Part shown: positions 13,250 to 25,882 of the stretch, one piece after another
Position numbering within the stretch: position 1 is the stretch's first letter
Layout: every line of letters begins with the position of its first letter
Assembly: GCF_000972845.2 (NCBI RefSeq)
Contig: NC_040016.1
Span: forward strand, 18,481,732-18,545,731
From: Larimichthys crocea
Lineage: Eukaryota > Chordata > Actinopteri > Sciaenidae
Length of the DNA stretch: 64,000 nucleotides
Direction of reading: 5' to 3'
The notes under the pieces: model-generated
Told to the model about the DNA's origin: nothing
What the model saw: only the letters and a program-made list of their open reading frames with translations
The model's database searches: none
Made by a program: the position numbers and the translations under genes

Positions 13250-13861
13250 ATTGTACTACAACCACAACAACAACTACTACTATTTTACTACTAAAACTAC
13301 TTTTAGGAACTATTGGTGAAGTTAGTCTTCATTGTTTTTTGCTTTTAGTTGTATATTTAATTAGCTAATTATGAGTAAGTTTGTTTGATTAACTTAAGTC
13401 TTTGCTAATATTTTTTTGTTAGTTATTTGTTTAGGGTATTTAGATTTGCAAGGTTAGTATTTTGGTTTGGTTTTTTGGCCTACCACTATTTTACTACTAA
13501 TACCACTACTACTACAACTACTACTACTTTACTACTACCACACCACAACTACTACTACTACTATTTTACCACTATTACTACTACTCCTACTATTTTACTA
13601 CTACTACTCCAACTACCACACGACTACTAGTTCTACTGCTACTACTACAACTCTACTACTACTACTGCTTTACTACTAATTCACTACTACTTTATTACTA
13701 TTACTACTGTACTAATTTACTACTACAACCACAACAACAACTACTACTACTTTACTGCTACCACACCACAACTACTACTACTACTACTTTACTGCTACTA
13801 CTACCACACCACAGCTACTACTACTAGTATTTTACCACTATTACTACTACTACTACTATTT

Positions 13862-13892
<31 letters not shown>

Positions 13893-14572
13893 GCTGCACA
13901 ACTACTAGTTCTACTACTACTACTACAACTCTACTACTACTACTGCTTTACTACTAATTCACTACTACTTTATTACTATTACTACTGTACTAATTTACTA
14001 CTACAACACCACAACTACTACTACTAGTATTTTACCACTATTACTACTACGACTACTATTTTACTACTACTACTACTCCTACTACCGCACAACTACTAGT
14101 TCTACTACTACTACTAATTTACTACAACTTTACTACTACTACTGCTTTACTACTTAATTCACTACTACTTTATTACTATTACTACTGAACTAATTTACTA
14201 CTACAATCACAACAACTACTACTACTTTACTGCTACTACTACCACACCACAACTACTACTACTAGTATTTTACCACTATTACTACTACTACTACTATTTT
14301 ACTACTACTACTACTACTTTACTACTACTACTACTACTACTACTGCACAACTACTAGTTCTACTACTACTACTATTTTACTACTACTACTTTACCACTAC
14401 TACTAGTTTACTACTACTACTACTCCTACTATGACATGACTACTAGTTCTACTACTACTACTAATTTACTACAACTTTACTACTACTACTGCTTTACTAC
14501 TAATTCACTACTACTTTATTACTATTAGTACTGTACTAATTTACTACTACAACCACCACTACTACTACCAAT
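13250..14572. repeat. TAC-rich satellite with a longer repeating unit
   Basis: About 1.3 kb consists almost wholly of TAC/ACT triplets interrupted by TTT, CCA and GCA variants. A longer unit containing CTGCTTTACTACTAATTCAC recurs near 13660, 13942, 14145 and 14488, so blocks of roughly 200-350 bases have been duplicated. Plus-strand frames read as runs of Tyr, Thr or Leu and are not genes. Confidence 0.95.
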
Positions 14573-15640
14573 GTTGCATTTTCATGAGACCAACTTTCAC
14601 TCTGAACTTCTTGAACAATGCATAAAAGGTTGTTGCTTTTATTTTGAAGGCAGCCTTGCTGAACAGGAAGTGATGTTTTGGCAGGCGTACCTGTCTGACG
14701 CAGGTAAGCTCGCGTTATGGGTTGGGACACTGACGCAATCACGGTAAAAAATGCGGATCTTGTCCAGTCCGGATTACTATCGCATTATCAGGTGACTGTG
14801 CACTTCCTGCTACAAACTTTAAAAGTAAGTAAGTTTTTACTTATTGATTCATTTGGGAACAACGCACATCCTCACACGTCTCACAGCTGGAAAAGAAACA
14901 ACATGCATTTACCAGCGAAACTGGAAAAATGAAGCAAGTTCAGAGTGACTCTTGATTTCCACATTACAGAGCAAGTTTCACAATTATGATTCATGTGAGG
15001 TCGGACAGAGGCCACAACGTTAAACGGTCTGAAGCTCACAGTCACAGGATTATTACAGGGATGAATCACAATAAAACATCACAGACAAGTGACCAGTCAA
15101 GGAGCACACGGTACTTTAATTCAGTATTTTTACTGCATGCCACTCTCCACTCTATGCTTATGACAACTTACTCTCCTTCATAATGAGTACTTTTACTTTT
15201 TAAATATGGCACCTAGTAACTTATCTTACCATTATCCATTTCATTTAATGTACAAGGTATCTTTTGTTGACGTGTAACAGTCAAATGAAAATCAGCACAG
15301 CAGAACTTTGTGTTTAAAAATAGATCCTGACTCTTCCTGCGCCTGAGTCTTTGCTAAATAGTTCTTTCAAGAGTTTGACTAAGTGATGGCAAGGTTCTTT
15401 TTTTTTTTACCAAAGGTTTCACTTCCCTTTATCTTAAGAGTTACTTCCTCATCTTTAACATTTTCCAGTGCACGAGCACAGCATAATTTCCATTAGCCTA
15501 CCAGGGAAGAAACTGACTTGTCATAAAGTCACTGTGGTTGGTAAGGCGAATTTTGTTGTTGTTGTTGTTGTGCTCACTTAGTGGGATTTGAGTCTGGATG
15601 TGCATACTGACACAGCGTCTGACTCCTCAACAATAACAGA
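14573..15640. other. Intergenic, no feature recognised
   Basis: Unique-looking sequence between the satellite and the presumed first exon of the TANK-like gene. It holds a short T run (near 15400), a GTT repeat (near 15560) and no exon-like frame. Confidence 0.5.
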
Positions 15641-15744
15641 AAGCTTATCAAGATGGAGGCGGCACGCCGGGACAAAAACCTCGAACACAGCTGCAAGAAA
15701 TGAAGAGGAGTCCTGAATTATTGCAGCAGAAACACACGTAAGAG
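15641..15744 (+). other. Possible untranslated first exon of the TANK-like gene
   Basis: A GC-richer patch ends in a good donor (AGAG then GTAAGC at 15745). The next downstream acceptor is at 16257, just before the coding start. If it is an exon, it carries a 16-codon upstream frame (ATG at 15653, TGA at 15701). The evidence is only composition and splice consensus, and the 5' end is unknown. Confidence 0.4.
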
Positions 15745-16274
15745 GTAAGCAAATCAGTATTTATATAAAAAAAGATACCGCACTGTGTGTTAGAAGTAGT
15801 AGAGTTTAAGATTGGTTTGCAGATTTACACAGAGTCAGAAAGGAGAAACAGAAAGCAATGCTTTAGGGTGTGACGGGCCTTTAAAAAGTTATGTGTCTTG
15901 TCTTTTATATGTGGAAGAACTCCAACCATTGCTTCTGTGCTTCAGGTATTGTAGAAGAGAAAACATATAGTTCAGGATTAAACTGCAGGGAGACTTGTAA
16001 TCATATATTTTCTGTTATAACTAAAGATATAATATGTTGACACTTTCCAAAAATCCTCACATGCTCGCACAGTTCTGGGTATATGTCTATAACAAACCAG
16101 TATTTGTCTTTTATTTGACTCGTTATGTTTAAATTTGAATACTCGTAGGCCAACAGCATGTCAGCGTTTCCCTTGTCACCCATCTGTCTACACTGAGTAT
16201 ATTTTATATAAGTGTACTGTACAGCTCTGTATAATTTCCTTTATTTACTGGCTGCAGATCCATGAGCTGCTGAG

Positions 16275-17100
16275 ATGGAGGAAGCGTACAGTGAACTGTA
16301 CCAGCAGTTTCTTCACCTGAGGTCACTTTGCCTGAGACAGGCAGCTCTGTTACATAAACTCACAACAGCTTTGCAGAAACAGCAAGGTCCATTTCAAACC
16401 TACTGTAATTCCGATTTTCACATGCTGTCGGTCGATTGATGATGATTCAACATGCTCTAAAACGCTCTGTCTGCAGGCTCCACTGTTCCTAACGGAGAGT
16501 TGAGTGATTTGATGTCCATCCCAGTGCAGTGTACCCAAGAATTACCCAAATATCTCCTTGAAAAGCCTCAGCTGCTAACAGCTACAGCACACGGCCCTGC
16601 AGCACAGTGTGGGGCTGACCACCTCCGTAGAAATGTGGGGACTTTCTCTGATCTCCTTGCTGAAGATATGTCCAAGCTCTGTGTGGATGGGCCTCATCGG
16701 AGGAAGGAAAATCAGGAGATGGTGCAAAATATCAAACCCCTGTTGAGCCTGGACTCCTTGAAGTGGCAAGGTGCCCCTTCCAGTGTCTCGAAAAATGCGC
16801 TGCAAGCAGATCATCATAGCAGAGACCGGACGATGTACACAGCGAGGGTAGGTATCTACACACTTGCAGGCAGAGGTTCTCCTTTCTGTCACTATATTGT
16901 TCCTCATAACGTCTGTGTGTTTGTGTCAGATATCTGCACCACCCTGCCTGGTCGATGATTTCCAGAGTCCACCTTACGGGATGCTGATGTCAGACGTGGC
17001 GCTGCAGTCTCATGTTTGTGATTTCTGCCAGGCGGTCTTTCCCGGGGACACAACCACCAAAGGAGAGTTCTTAAAACACCTTACCACCCATGTGACCTAG
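16275..17100 (+). CDS. Short TANK-like TRAF/TBK1 adaptor
   Basis: Three exons join in phase: 16275-16386, 16477-16847 and 16930-17100 (217 residues). The exon containing the ATG begins after an acceptor at 16257. The first 37 residues (MEEAYSELYQQFLHLRSLC and on) look helical and coiled-coil-like. PVQCT at residues 53-57 fits the TRAF-binding PxQxT motif and resembles PIQCTD of mammalian TANK. The C-terminus has a C2H2 finger, C191-x2-C194 and H211-x3-H215, within HVCDFCQAVFPGDTTTKGEF; human TANK ends in VCEFCQAVFP and similar. TANK is a scaffold linking TRAFs to TBK1/IKKe in interferon and NF-kB control. This protein is about half the length of human TANK (425) and lacks most of the middle. 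It may be an ohnolog of TANK. Family membership is fairly sure; function is inferred. Confidence 0.8.
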
Positions 17101-20100
17101 ACTGAACTGTCTTTTCCACCTGACATATAAGTTTTCATGTGCTATGGTGTAACGACGGAGCAGATATAAGTCAGTTTATCTGATCTCTGAAACCACCATG
17201 AAGTTGGCGTGTGGATGAACTGTGCAGATGCTGATGCTAGTGTCATTTTCTCAGCCTGAGATGCAAAGTGACGGGTGGAAATACATTTTATATGCCTCAG
17301 ATTTATGCCTATGTGTTGCAATATTGTATGTTGTATTATATAAACACAAATTACAAAATCTGTTCTTACATCTACAGTACTAGTCTCTGCCCTACATGCC
17401 AAATACATGTATGTGAATAGTATTTTGTTTGTGATGGGAGTCACAGACCTCTTCTGTTCAGTTGAGTATTTTCATCCTGCAACCACTACATACTACATAC
17501 CTGTTATTAAAGGCAGTCGTGTGCACTGCTTGTGATTGTCCTCAGATGCTTTAATGTAGCCAATAATAGTTTGGTGACTACAAAAACGCTGCTCTGCAAT
17601 ATGATGTTGATAGAGGAGTGACACTTAGACACAAAGTAACTTTTTGCATCATTAACCCGTTATGAAATAAGTTCATTAGTACTGACCAGTGAATATTGCA
17701 CCTTCGTGTAACTGTAGCCTTTGTTTTAGATGAATGAATGGCCTGCTTTAATCTTAATTTTTCCTCCTTGGATAAACATTAAAACGAACGTTAACATTTT
17801 AATGCTGTCTGATTCTTTTTTTATTATTGAAAACTTTTCCTAACAAGTTTTTTGGACAGACTTTGAAGACACCCTTAGCTCTCAGAAATCTTCTAATAAA
17901 CACACACACACGCCCACATTTGCACGAAAGTGGAGAAATCTGAACAGTCATCTGGGTGATCCTATTAAAAAAAAAAAAACAACCAAATGTTACTTGAATG
18001 CAGATAATTAGCTGTCCTAATTTGATTAATGGTCATCCTGCTGTTTTATAAATGTTTGCAGTCGAGTATTAAACCCATCAGCTGTCTGCTCCGTGACACT
18101 GAGGAACAAGCACGGGCTAAGAATAGACTCAAAGATTTAAGTCGCTAATTAGTGGTGCTGATTGATGATGGCTCCCTTCATCTGCTGCCACATTGACTGT
18201 TGCTCTCATAACAGCAGTGAAGAAAAAAAAACAACTTGGATATAATTGCTCTTGTATGAGGAGATAAAAGCAACTTTCTAATACACAACATCTGACCAGG
18301 TTTCTTTTGGAAATGCTCCAACGGTGGAGGAAGTGTAATTCAATAGACTGAGAGTCTACAGTATGTTTATTCTAGTGCCGCGGTCCTTTGAGCTAAATAT
18401 CAATGTCAACAAGCTAAGAGTGATAATATTAGCACGTTGATGTATAGCAGGTATTTACCATTTTAGCAGAGCGTGTCAGCCATCTACCGTTACTAATGAG
18501 CATATAATAAACAGCTAAGGTTGAGCCAGGCTCCTCTTAATATGGCATGAGCGGGGGTCTCTAATATTTACAATAAGCCATGCGTTTTTATTCTATATCT
18601 TCATCATTATAGATGTATAAAATCATTATTCATCACCTATTTACTGAAATACATGATGTTCTTGCCTTCACTCGCTTTAAAAGATCAGAGACAAGCTTTA
18701 TTAGCCCTCACTCCATGTGGAGGTTTGATGTTGTCCACCCTCACTCCCCTCATAAAAAAAATATAAATAAATAAAGCTCCCCCCAAAAGCCACGGTGTAG
18801 TTTGCAAACTGATTAGCTGGGCAGATATTTGGTCATAAGCCAAAGCATTGGATAAGCAGAAATGCTGCCACAACCAAAGTCAGAGGGATTGTCTGTTCAC
18901 AGCATCCTTCATAATAGCAACCTTTAATAGTCAAACACGTTGCTCACTCACCTTTTTTTGATTTTGTTTTGTGACATTTACCAACAATCAGCCGTGTCAG
19001 CTGAGTTCATTGAGGCTGTCTGAGGTTTGGATTGTGGGTCCTGATCTCTGGTGTTGAGTGAGTGAGTGAGTGAGGGTGGTTGTGTGTGTGTGTGTGCGGA
19101 TGAATGCTGATGACATCTCTGGCACAGGTGAGTCATGCCCGGCATCGAGGCTCAGTGCAGAGCGTCAGTGCAACAAACAAGATGACAGCAGAGGTGTTGC
19201 TGGCTGTGTGACGCAACTCCTGCAGCCTCTTCCACACATCAGAACTGCCAAGATAAAATTAGTCTTTGTGGAAAACAATGCAACATGCCACGGCTTTAAG
19301 CAATAAAATAACATTTATTAGAGATGTAACAAAATAAATAATCTGTTTCGCAACATAATAAACTGAGGAAGTTACTAATGCTCAAGAGACGGGCAGGTGT
19401 AACTGATGCACAGCAAGCTACCTCACTGACATACTCTGTGGGTAAGTATACAAAAATCCTAATCATTATCAACATGAGCCTTGTCTTTACATGAAGTCTG
19501 AATACATTTTAACATTTAAAACCGGGCCGACCAGGCAGATGTAGCTTGTAGGAGCTGCTGTATGAGTCAAGCACCATGAGATTTCTCTCTGTAAACCTCT
19601 GCATGTCTTTTTTTTTTCTAAAACTTGGAAAGTAAAGAAAAGATTAGTCACCCTACTATAAGTCTCAAAGGACAAAAAGATCTGTTTTTAAAAAGGGAAA
19701 CTGACATAAGGTTCACCTAGTTAATATCTAAGAATACAGAAATCATCCCAAAAACACACTGCCATATTATAAGTTTCCGCTACACCTAAAAAAAAAATCT
19801 ACACTAGTCACCCTATTTTCTGAAGATGCTGTGTGGTGTCAGTAAATCAATGCAGTTTCCCCAGAGGCTGTACAATGGCACCTATCAGGAGCAAGATTAA
19901 AGTAAAAATGAGAGGGGCCGACAGCTGATGACCTCCCTGTTTAAGGGCCCTCGATTAAGACACTGTAACGTGACCCTGAAACGTGATTTCACCGTAGAGA
20001 GAAAGAGAGAGAGAGGCAACTAAAACTTCCACTGGAAATCAATAAAAGCATCAGTGTCCTTGTTTCATGCCGCTGAGTTAAGAAAAGGTGTTCACATAAT

Positions 20101-22950
20101 TGAAAATAATTTAAAAAGCCTGACGTATTATCTTTTACAAACACCATATCAGCCGCTTGTGCAAAATATCATCACAGAAAGATATGAGGGAGTGGATGAC
20201 GGCGATGAAGAAGAGGGCTTTATATCTCATAAACCTCGGCATGCCTGTTCAGATCTCACTGGGCGATTGGATGATGCAGCAAAAAAGACAAAAGGCCTTG
20301 TGTGTAATCTGGATCAACATATGTCCTCGTCTGTGCATCCTAAAACAATATCTAACACGCTGACTTCATAAACCAAGAACGTCCTTTTTGTTTCCTGAGG
20401 GTGAGAAGCTGCTAAGAACGCTATCAGACTTGCTGGAAATGTAGATAAAAGTCTCCCTTCGAAACCACGTGATTCCTTTTACATAACTACAGCGTGTTAC
20501 TGGAGGAAGTTAATTTCCAAAGTTGTAGTGCCCCCTGCTGTGTCGAGCCCATTTCATCTGGATCAGGTGACGCACAAATCGGACAAAATGTCAGGTTGCT
20601 CCTGCTCTCCTCTGTCATCAGCTCTACTCTGCAGGAGTGTTTAAAAAAACAAACAAATAAGTGTCTTCCTCTACATATTTACTGAATATAAAATCAAAAA
20701 CAGTTTGAACTTCAGCATTTAAAAGTCACTGCAGGTTTATAATATCAGCCGCTGGTCATTTCTGATATTGATCGATAAAGAGTCTTCTTCTCATTGGATG
20801 TCAGTGACGCGGGCACACAAGCAAAAAAAGCTGCTCAGCAACAGCCTGTGTGTGTGTGTGTCAGACTCTGAGAGTGGAGTTCAGTGGCAGGCCTGAGAAC
20901 GAGTTCCCTGACAAACCGCCCGAGCGTTTTCACTTCCCGCGGTGATTAGAGTCGTCTTTGGTGATGCAAGGACTACTGCTCCTGCACGCTGTTATCGAGC
21001 TCCGCCTCTCCACTTTACTGTCAAGGTCTGTGGAGAAAGGCAAAGACGAGACTCACTCACAAATACAAGTTAGAGAACCAATTAAACGTATACAAAGAGC
21101 ACTAAGGTCACGGATGGATTGACTTAGACGTCTGTGACACTGAAATCTACTGAGAGATCCGTCGATCATCTTGAAAATTAAATCTTGTTTTATGTGTTTT
21201 TGCAAATTTCACTCATGATTTGATGCTGTTGTTTAACACTTTGTTTAAAGAGCACGACACCACTTTGAATAATAGTTTGGGGAAGTCAGCAAGAAGCTCT
21301 CCCACATGTAGTGAAGTCATCGTGGTTTATTTGACCAACCCAAGTTGGTAAATGTAAAAAGTCTCTTCTAAGTTTTCTAAAGTCTATTCAATCAGTTTTA
21401 AGATGGCGATGAAGTGAACAAATCACCTTTGATTTAAGGTGTGAGATGAGGTTGTAAATGTAAACATCACTAACAGTGTCTCAGAGAGTCATGGAAGATT
21501 AATGAATTTATTTGCTCATCATTGTCCAAGTGTTATAACAGTATACAGCAATATAATATAAATTAATACAAAAAGCAATTTAAGAGCACATTCGGTAGCA
21601 TACGTGGAAAATGTGGTTAGATTCATCAGATGGAGCGTTGTGATTCCATGATTTAAATGTTTAAAAAAAAAAAAGATGAATGAGACGTGATGATATCCTT
21701 TGCTATACAAACCGTCAGCGGAAGATGAGATATGGCAGTGACGTTGAAAGGAAGTGAGAGAGAAAGTTCTGATTAATGAGAGAGGCAGGCGAAGGAAACT
21801 CGGATGAGTGAGAGATAAAAAAAGAAGACAGCAACAACAACGAGAAGACAAAGTGAGGGAGATCGACGTCAGAGATGAAACATATGTCATTTTTTTTTCT
21901 TTTTTTTTTTTGTTGGTTGTTGTTTCCGCAGTCCTTTTGGTAGAGGGAGAAGATGTATAAAAAAGACTGTGCCATTTCCCTGCCCACAGGTTTTATTTTT
22001 GTACACTGTCGCTTGGTGAGTCAATGCAACGCCCCTCCAATTACCTCCCACTCCTTCGCCCCCACGCCCCATCCATCCCGCCCTTCAGCCCACGCACCTA
22101 ACACACTCTGACGTCAGTCGCTGCTAGAAGAGAGAGAGGAGGGGGGGGGGTCCATTTCTACCACCCACAGAGTACTTCCTACCCCCCCCTACCACCACCA
22201 CCACCACCACCACCACCATCACCCCTCCCTCCATCCCTCCACGCCCCCTCATGTCTTTGCTGGCTTCCTTCCTTCTCCTCGCTTCATCTCCTCGACTGGC
22301 TATCACAGCCCAGAACGACTAACTTGCCCAGATCGTTGCTTTTTTTTTTTTTTTTTTTTTTGCTCGGTCTTGTGAGAAGCTGTGATGCATCAGAAAAATG
22401 CTACAGTAACAGAGTATTAAGGAAGTGCTATAACAGTGTAACACCCCCCCTCCTCTCTCTCTCTCTCTCTCTCTTCATCTACCCTCCTCCTCTCACTCTT
22501 TTCCTCTCTATATATCGCTCTCCACCTCCTTCTGTTTCCCCTATCCTCTCTAATTTACAGTCTGGTGAAGTTCAGCTGTGCATGGTGGGAGGCGTCACCT
22601 AGTGTGACTCAGTAGAGTTCAAGCTCCAGAGCTATAAAATATTCATTGTTAGGAGAGGTTAGAGAGTCTCGGTCTGTCATTTTCAATTCAACCCCAACAT
22701 CATCTCGCTGTCTCAAATTCCAGTTTTTGGGGATATAAGCTTATTCACTTTGTTTGTGAGAGTTAGATGAGAAGTTTGACAGCGCTCTGTCTGTCTGTAC
22801 GTTAAATACGAAGCTAGACTGGAAATAGGGGGAAACAGCTAGCCTGGCTCTGTTGAAGTAACAAAATCAGCACTGCTAAAAAAAATCTTGTTTGTTTAAA
22901 TCTAAACTGTAAAACTGTTTCTACCAAGAAATATTCAGCACATGACCTCC
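17101..22950. other. 3' UTR of the TANK-like gene, then intergenic DNA
   Basis: The TANK-like 3' UTR probably ends within 450 bases (ATTAAA near 17506). Beyond it no coding exon is recognised. Visible items are a TAATTA-rich patch (17990-18200), reversed fish-repeat phrases (18400-18490), short GTGA and GT runs (19060-19100), a purine-rich stretch, poly-A/T runs near 21660 and 21900, a CCA array (22190-22220), a 23-base T run near 22340 and a CT array (22455-22475). TATAAAA occurs near 22632, without a recognisable downstream gene. Confidence 0.5.
22130..22475. repeat. Cluster of simple repeats (G run, CCA, poly-T, CT)
   Basis: Within 350 bases there is a run of ten G, a CCA array, a long T run and a CT array. 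All are strongly strand-asymmetric (pyrimidine-rich on the plus strand after 22180). Frames here encode only low-complexity peptides. Confidence 0.85.
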
Positions 22951-22970
22951 TCTAAAATGTCAAATTGAGA

Positions 22971-22976
22971 TTTATT
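22971..22976 (-). terminator. Candidate polyadenylation signal of nab2
   Basis: On the minus strand this reads AATAAA, 191 bases beyond the nab2 stop codon. It would give a short 3' UTR. It is the nearest hexamer to the stop codon. Confidence 0.5.
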
Positions 22977-23166
22977 TGTTTGTTTTTTTTGTGCACATTG
23001 AACAAACAAGACATGATGAGTTAATTTTTTAAGTTTCACATATTGGATTTTGTCACATGTTAGCTGCCTTTTCACCAAATGTATTTCCCAAAATGTCAAA
23101 TTATTCCTTTGACCCAAACAAAGTTGGGTAAACACGCCACATAAAACTTTTATTCTGCGTCCATTA

Positions 23167-25625
23167 TTAAGCACATGATATTGTTGAGTCATTATTGGCA
23201 AAGTCACCTGTGGAGTGAGTTCCTTCTGACCCTAGGCTGATCTTGCCAGCCCGATCATGTGACACCATCCGAGCCAGTCGCAGGCCTTCGTCCATTAGCG
23301 TTTGCTGTATGAGATGGCGACTCCAGCTGGCAGGGTTGGAGGTGTCGGTGTGAGGACGGGGGGATGGAGACTGGTTGCACTGTGAACCGATGTCTAACCA
23401 GGACAGACAGATTCGGGTGTAAACGCTGTCGTCAAACGGCTGAGTTATTACAGAATCAGACAGGAAGGAGTCTTTTACCGTGTGACACGCTGTCGAGGCT
23501 TTCTGCAGATAAGCTGTCATCATCTGCCCTCTGGGTCAAACCCTCTGAGCCCTCCACGCCGAGAAGTGACGACACACTCTCGGGCACGATCACCTGAAAC
23601 ACATCACTGTCAATTTAGCGCTGATGAATGAATTTAAATTTACTGACAGGTGACCTGACCTGAAATTTGGCTGCGTTTACTCGCACGGTGTGGTGTGTTA
23701 GAATCACACGTTCGCCTGTAATAAGTCACGCTGAATACTTTCAATGCTGCTCCGAACACTCACCTCATGCCTCGCTCTCTTCAGTGACAGTACGCTGTTC
23801 TCATCTGCGCTCGATCTGTGGGAGGAAAACAGTTTTTTGACCTTGGCAACGAGTAATTTGACAAAAGACAAATCTCGAGAGCTTTCAACAGGAAGGTGTT
23901 CCTCTAAAGAGTCCGAAAGGCTCAGGAACAAAAGCTTGTAAAAGACCTTGAATCTAACATATTATTAAATATTAACTCCTGGTTTGTGATTTGAAACTGC
24001 TGGTGTTTACTTCCATAAATATTATATGACAATATTTTGTGCAACAAGTTAACAAATACACAGGAGATGTGTGTATTCCTGTGTGGCTCCAGTGCTCGGC
24101 TCATTATACCAACACTACAGAGGTTAGAGATTAATTCCCACTGTGATCTGAACCAGGTTCATTGTGAAAATGAATGAAGTGGTGGGAAGATGACTCATAT
24201 AAACCATGTGGTGCATGAAGAATATGCTAAATACATTGTTTCATTTACATTTTATTCACATGTGGTTACTCCGCGTTGCTGTGGATGGTTCAGAAACAGA
24301 AAACACTATTCCTGATTCTCGAGGAGGTTTGTTTTTGTCTCACGATAGAGGAGCAATCAAGTAGACACGGTAGATGTGAGGTGCGTTGAATCGTTGGTTG
24401 CTGGTGAATAGATCACTCTTCTCTATGGGCAGCGCCCCTACCTTGCATGCTTCAGTGTGGAGGTGTAGGCACATTTTCTCGCCACCTGCCGAGCCAAAGA
24501 AAAGAGTTCCACCCGTCTCAGCAGCAGGGCATTGTCGCGCATACAGAACTGGGCTGCCGCTTCATTGATGATCAACTGCAGAGGAAAAACACTGAGTGAC
24601 GGACACTGGAAAGGGCATGCAGACACTAAATGAATTGCATACTGTTTAGAAATGTACATTTGTGGCTTATTTATTGTATGAAACATGATGTTGATCATTG
24701 TTCTTGTCTTTACCTCATGATGCGTGAGCTGCTTCCCTTCCCTCCTCTTGGAGTCAAAGCGTCCGTAAATGAGACTGTACTTCCGGATCTCTTCTTCTTT
24801 GTTCACATCCTGGGACCCCATTTTGAAGATGTGCCCCACAGTCTTTGCCATCTTCTTGTTCATCCTAAGCAGAGTCTTCACCTCGGCAGGATCCGACCTG
24901 GGCAGGGTCCTGAGTAGCCTCTCCACGCTTTCCACTACCGCCCTCGCTGTCTCCCCGTCCAGCTGTCCTCCGGGCCAGGCTGACAGGGCCGCAGGAGTGA
25001 AAGAGGCAGACGGGCTCGGAGATGTGGAGGGACCTGGGGGGCATGTGGACAACAGAGGTGGACTGGGAGGCTCCTCCTCTATTCCAGATGCAGATGCCAA
25101 AGTGCTGTTCCCATCAGGCTCTGGGCTGAGCCAGTGTGGGTCCATGGGTGACAGCTTTTCCCTGTAGTGTGTGTCTGGTGGCTGAGGGGAGGCCTGGGAG
25201 CAAGGACTTCTTGGACTCCCACTGTGCATTGGAGTAAGACACGCCCGGTCCTCCCTTTCACACGGAGACCCTGGCTGCCCATTGCTCACAGACTTCCTGG
25301 GCCCTCCCGCTGGCCCACTAGCACCGGTCCCGTCCACTTTGAACAACGGGATGCCGCCGAGAGGAACGTTAGAGACGGGCTGGCTGAAAAGGGCAGGGTT
25401 CGCCGCCCAGTCTCGGAGGGCCTTCTGCAGCCTACGCACATGCAGTGGCTTGGTGGCCATGCCAACTAGTGCCATGATCTCCAGGAACTCCTCCTCTGCT
25501 GCCTCACAGAGCTGCTGCACGTCGTCACCGCCCTGCTGGATGAAGGTTTCATAGTAGGCCAGCAGGTTGGCCCTCTGCAGCACCCGATACAGCTGCAACT
25601 CTCCAAGTGTGCGTGGCAGAGACAT
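23167..25625 (-). CDS. nab2: EGR corepressor NAB2
   Basis: Five coding exons on the minus strand join in phase: 25625-24714, 24575-24442, 23815-23764, 23593-23479 and 23393-23167 (479 residues; human NAB2 525). The start MSLPRTLGELQLY lies 11 bases after an acceptor; human NAB2 has extra residues upstream that are not evident here. Residues 2-80 are the NCD1 domain, which binds the R1 inhibitory region of EGR proteins (GGDDVQQLCEA, GMATKPLHVRRLQKAL). A Ser/Pro-rich linker follows, then NCD2, which represses transcription (EEEIRKYSLIYGRFDSKRRE, INEAAAQFCMRDNALLLRR). YYETF, RRVELFSLARQ and the C-terminal HLIQQTLMDEGLRLARMVSH match NAB2 rather than NAB1. The 85-base last intron is inferred, because the frame must shift between SAESLDS and CNQSPSP; donor, acceptor and phase all fit. 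NAB2 is nuclear, induced by EGR1 and limits it by feedback. Confidence 0.93.
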
Positions 25626-25882
25626 GGCACACAGCACTGGAAAGTTTAGGCAGGAGAAAGGAAAGACATAAACCTGCAGGTGGAGAAACCCTCTAAAAGT
25701 TATTTATTTAGATAAAAATGTGGACTACACCTGCAATACCTGTTCTAAATCTTGGGTTAAATATGAGAATTATAGGAAGTTCATGCATGTTTTGGAGCTC
25801 AGTATAGAAACTGTTTCACCTTTTTTTAAACATTTGAACCTTTACGTGGGTAAATGGTTGAGTATACATGGAGCTCTCTTAC

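Noticed and set aside
13427..13679. Tyr/Thr/Leu-rich frames in the TAC satellite
   Set aside because: They are low-complexity products of a trinucleotide repeat.
20054..20371. A 105-residue plus-strand frame (HAAELRKGVHIIENN and on)
   Set aside because: No recognised domain, weak start context and no splice partner. A random frame of this length is expected in this much DNA, though it cannot be fully excluded.
22630..22680. TATAAAA with initiator-like sequence as a gene promoter
   Set aside because: No downstream plus-strand exon was found; the next coding sequence is nab2 on the other strand.
25079..25554. Plus-strand frames opposite the first nab2 exon
   Set aside because: They are shadows of the GC-rich nab2 coding exon; only the minus strand matches a protein family.
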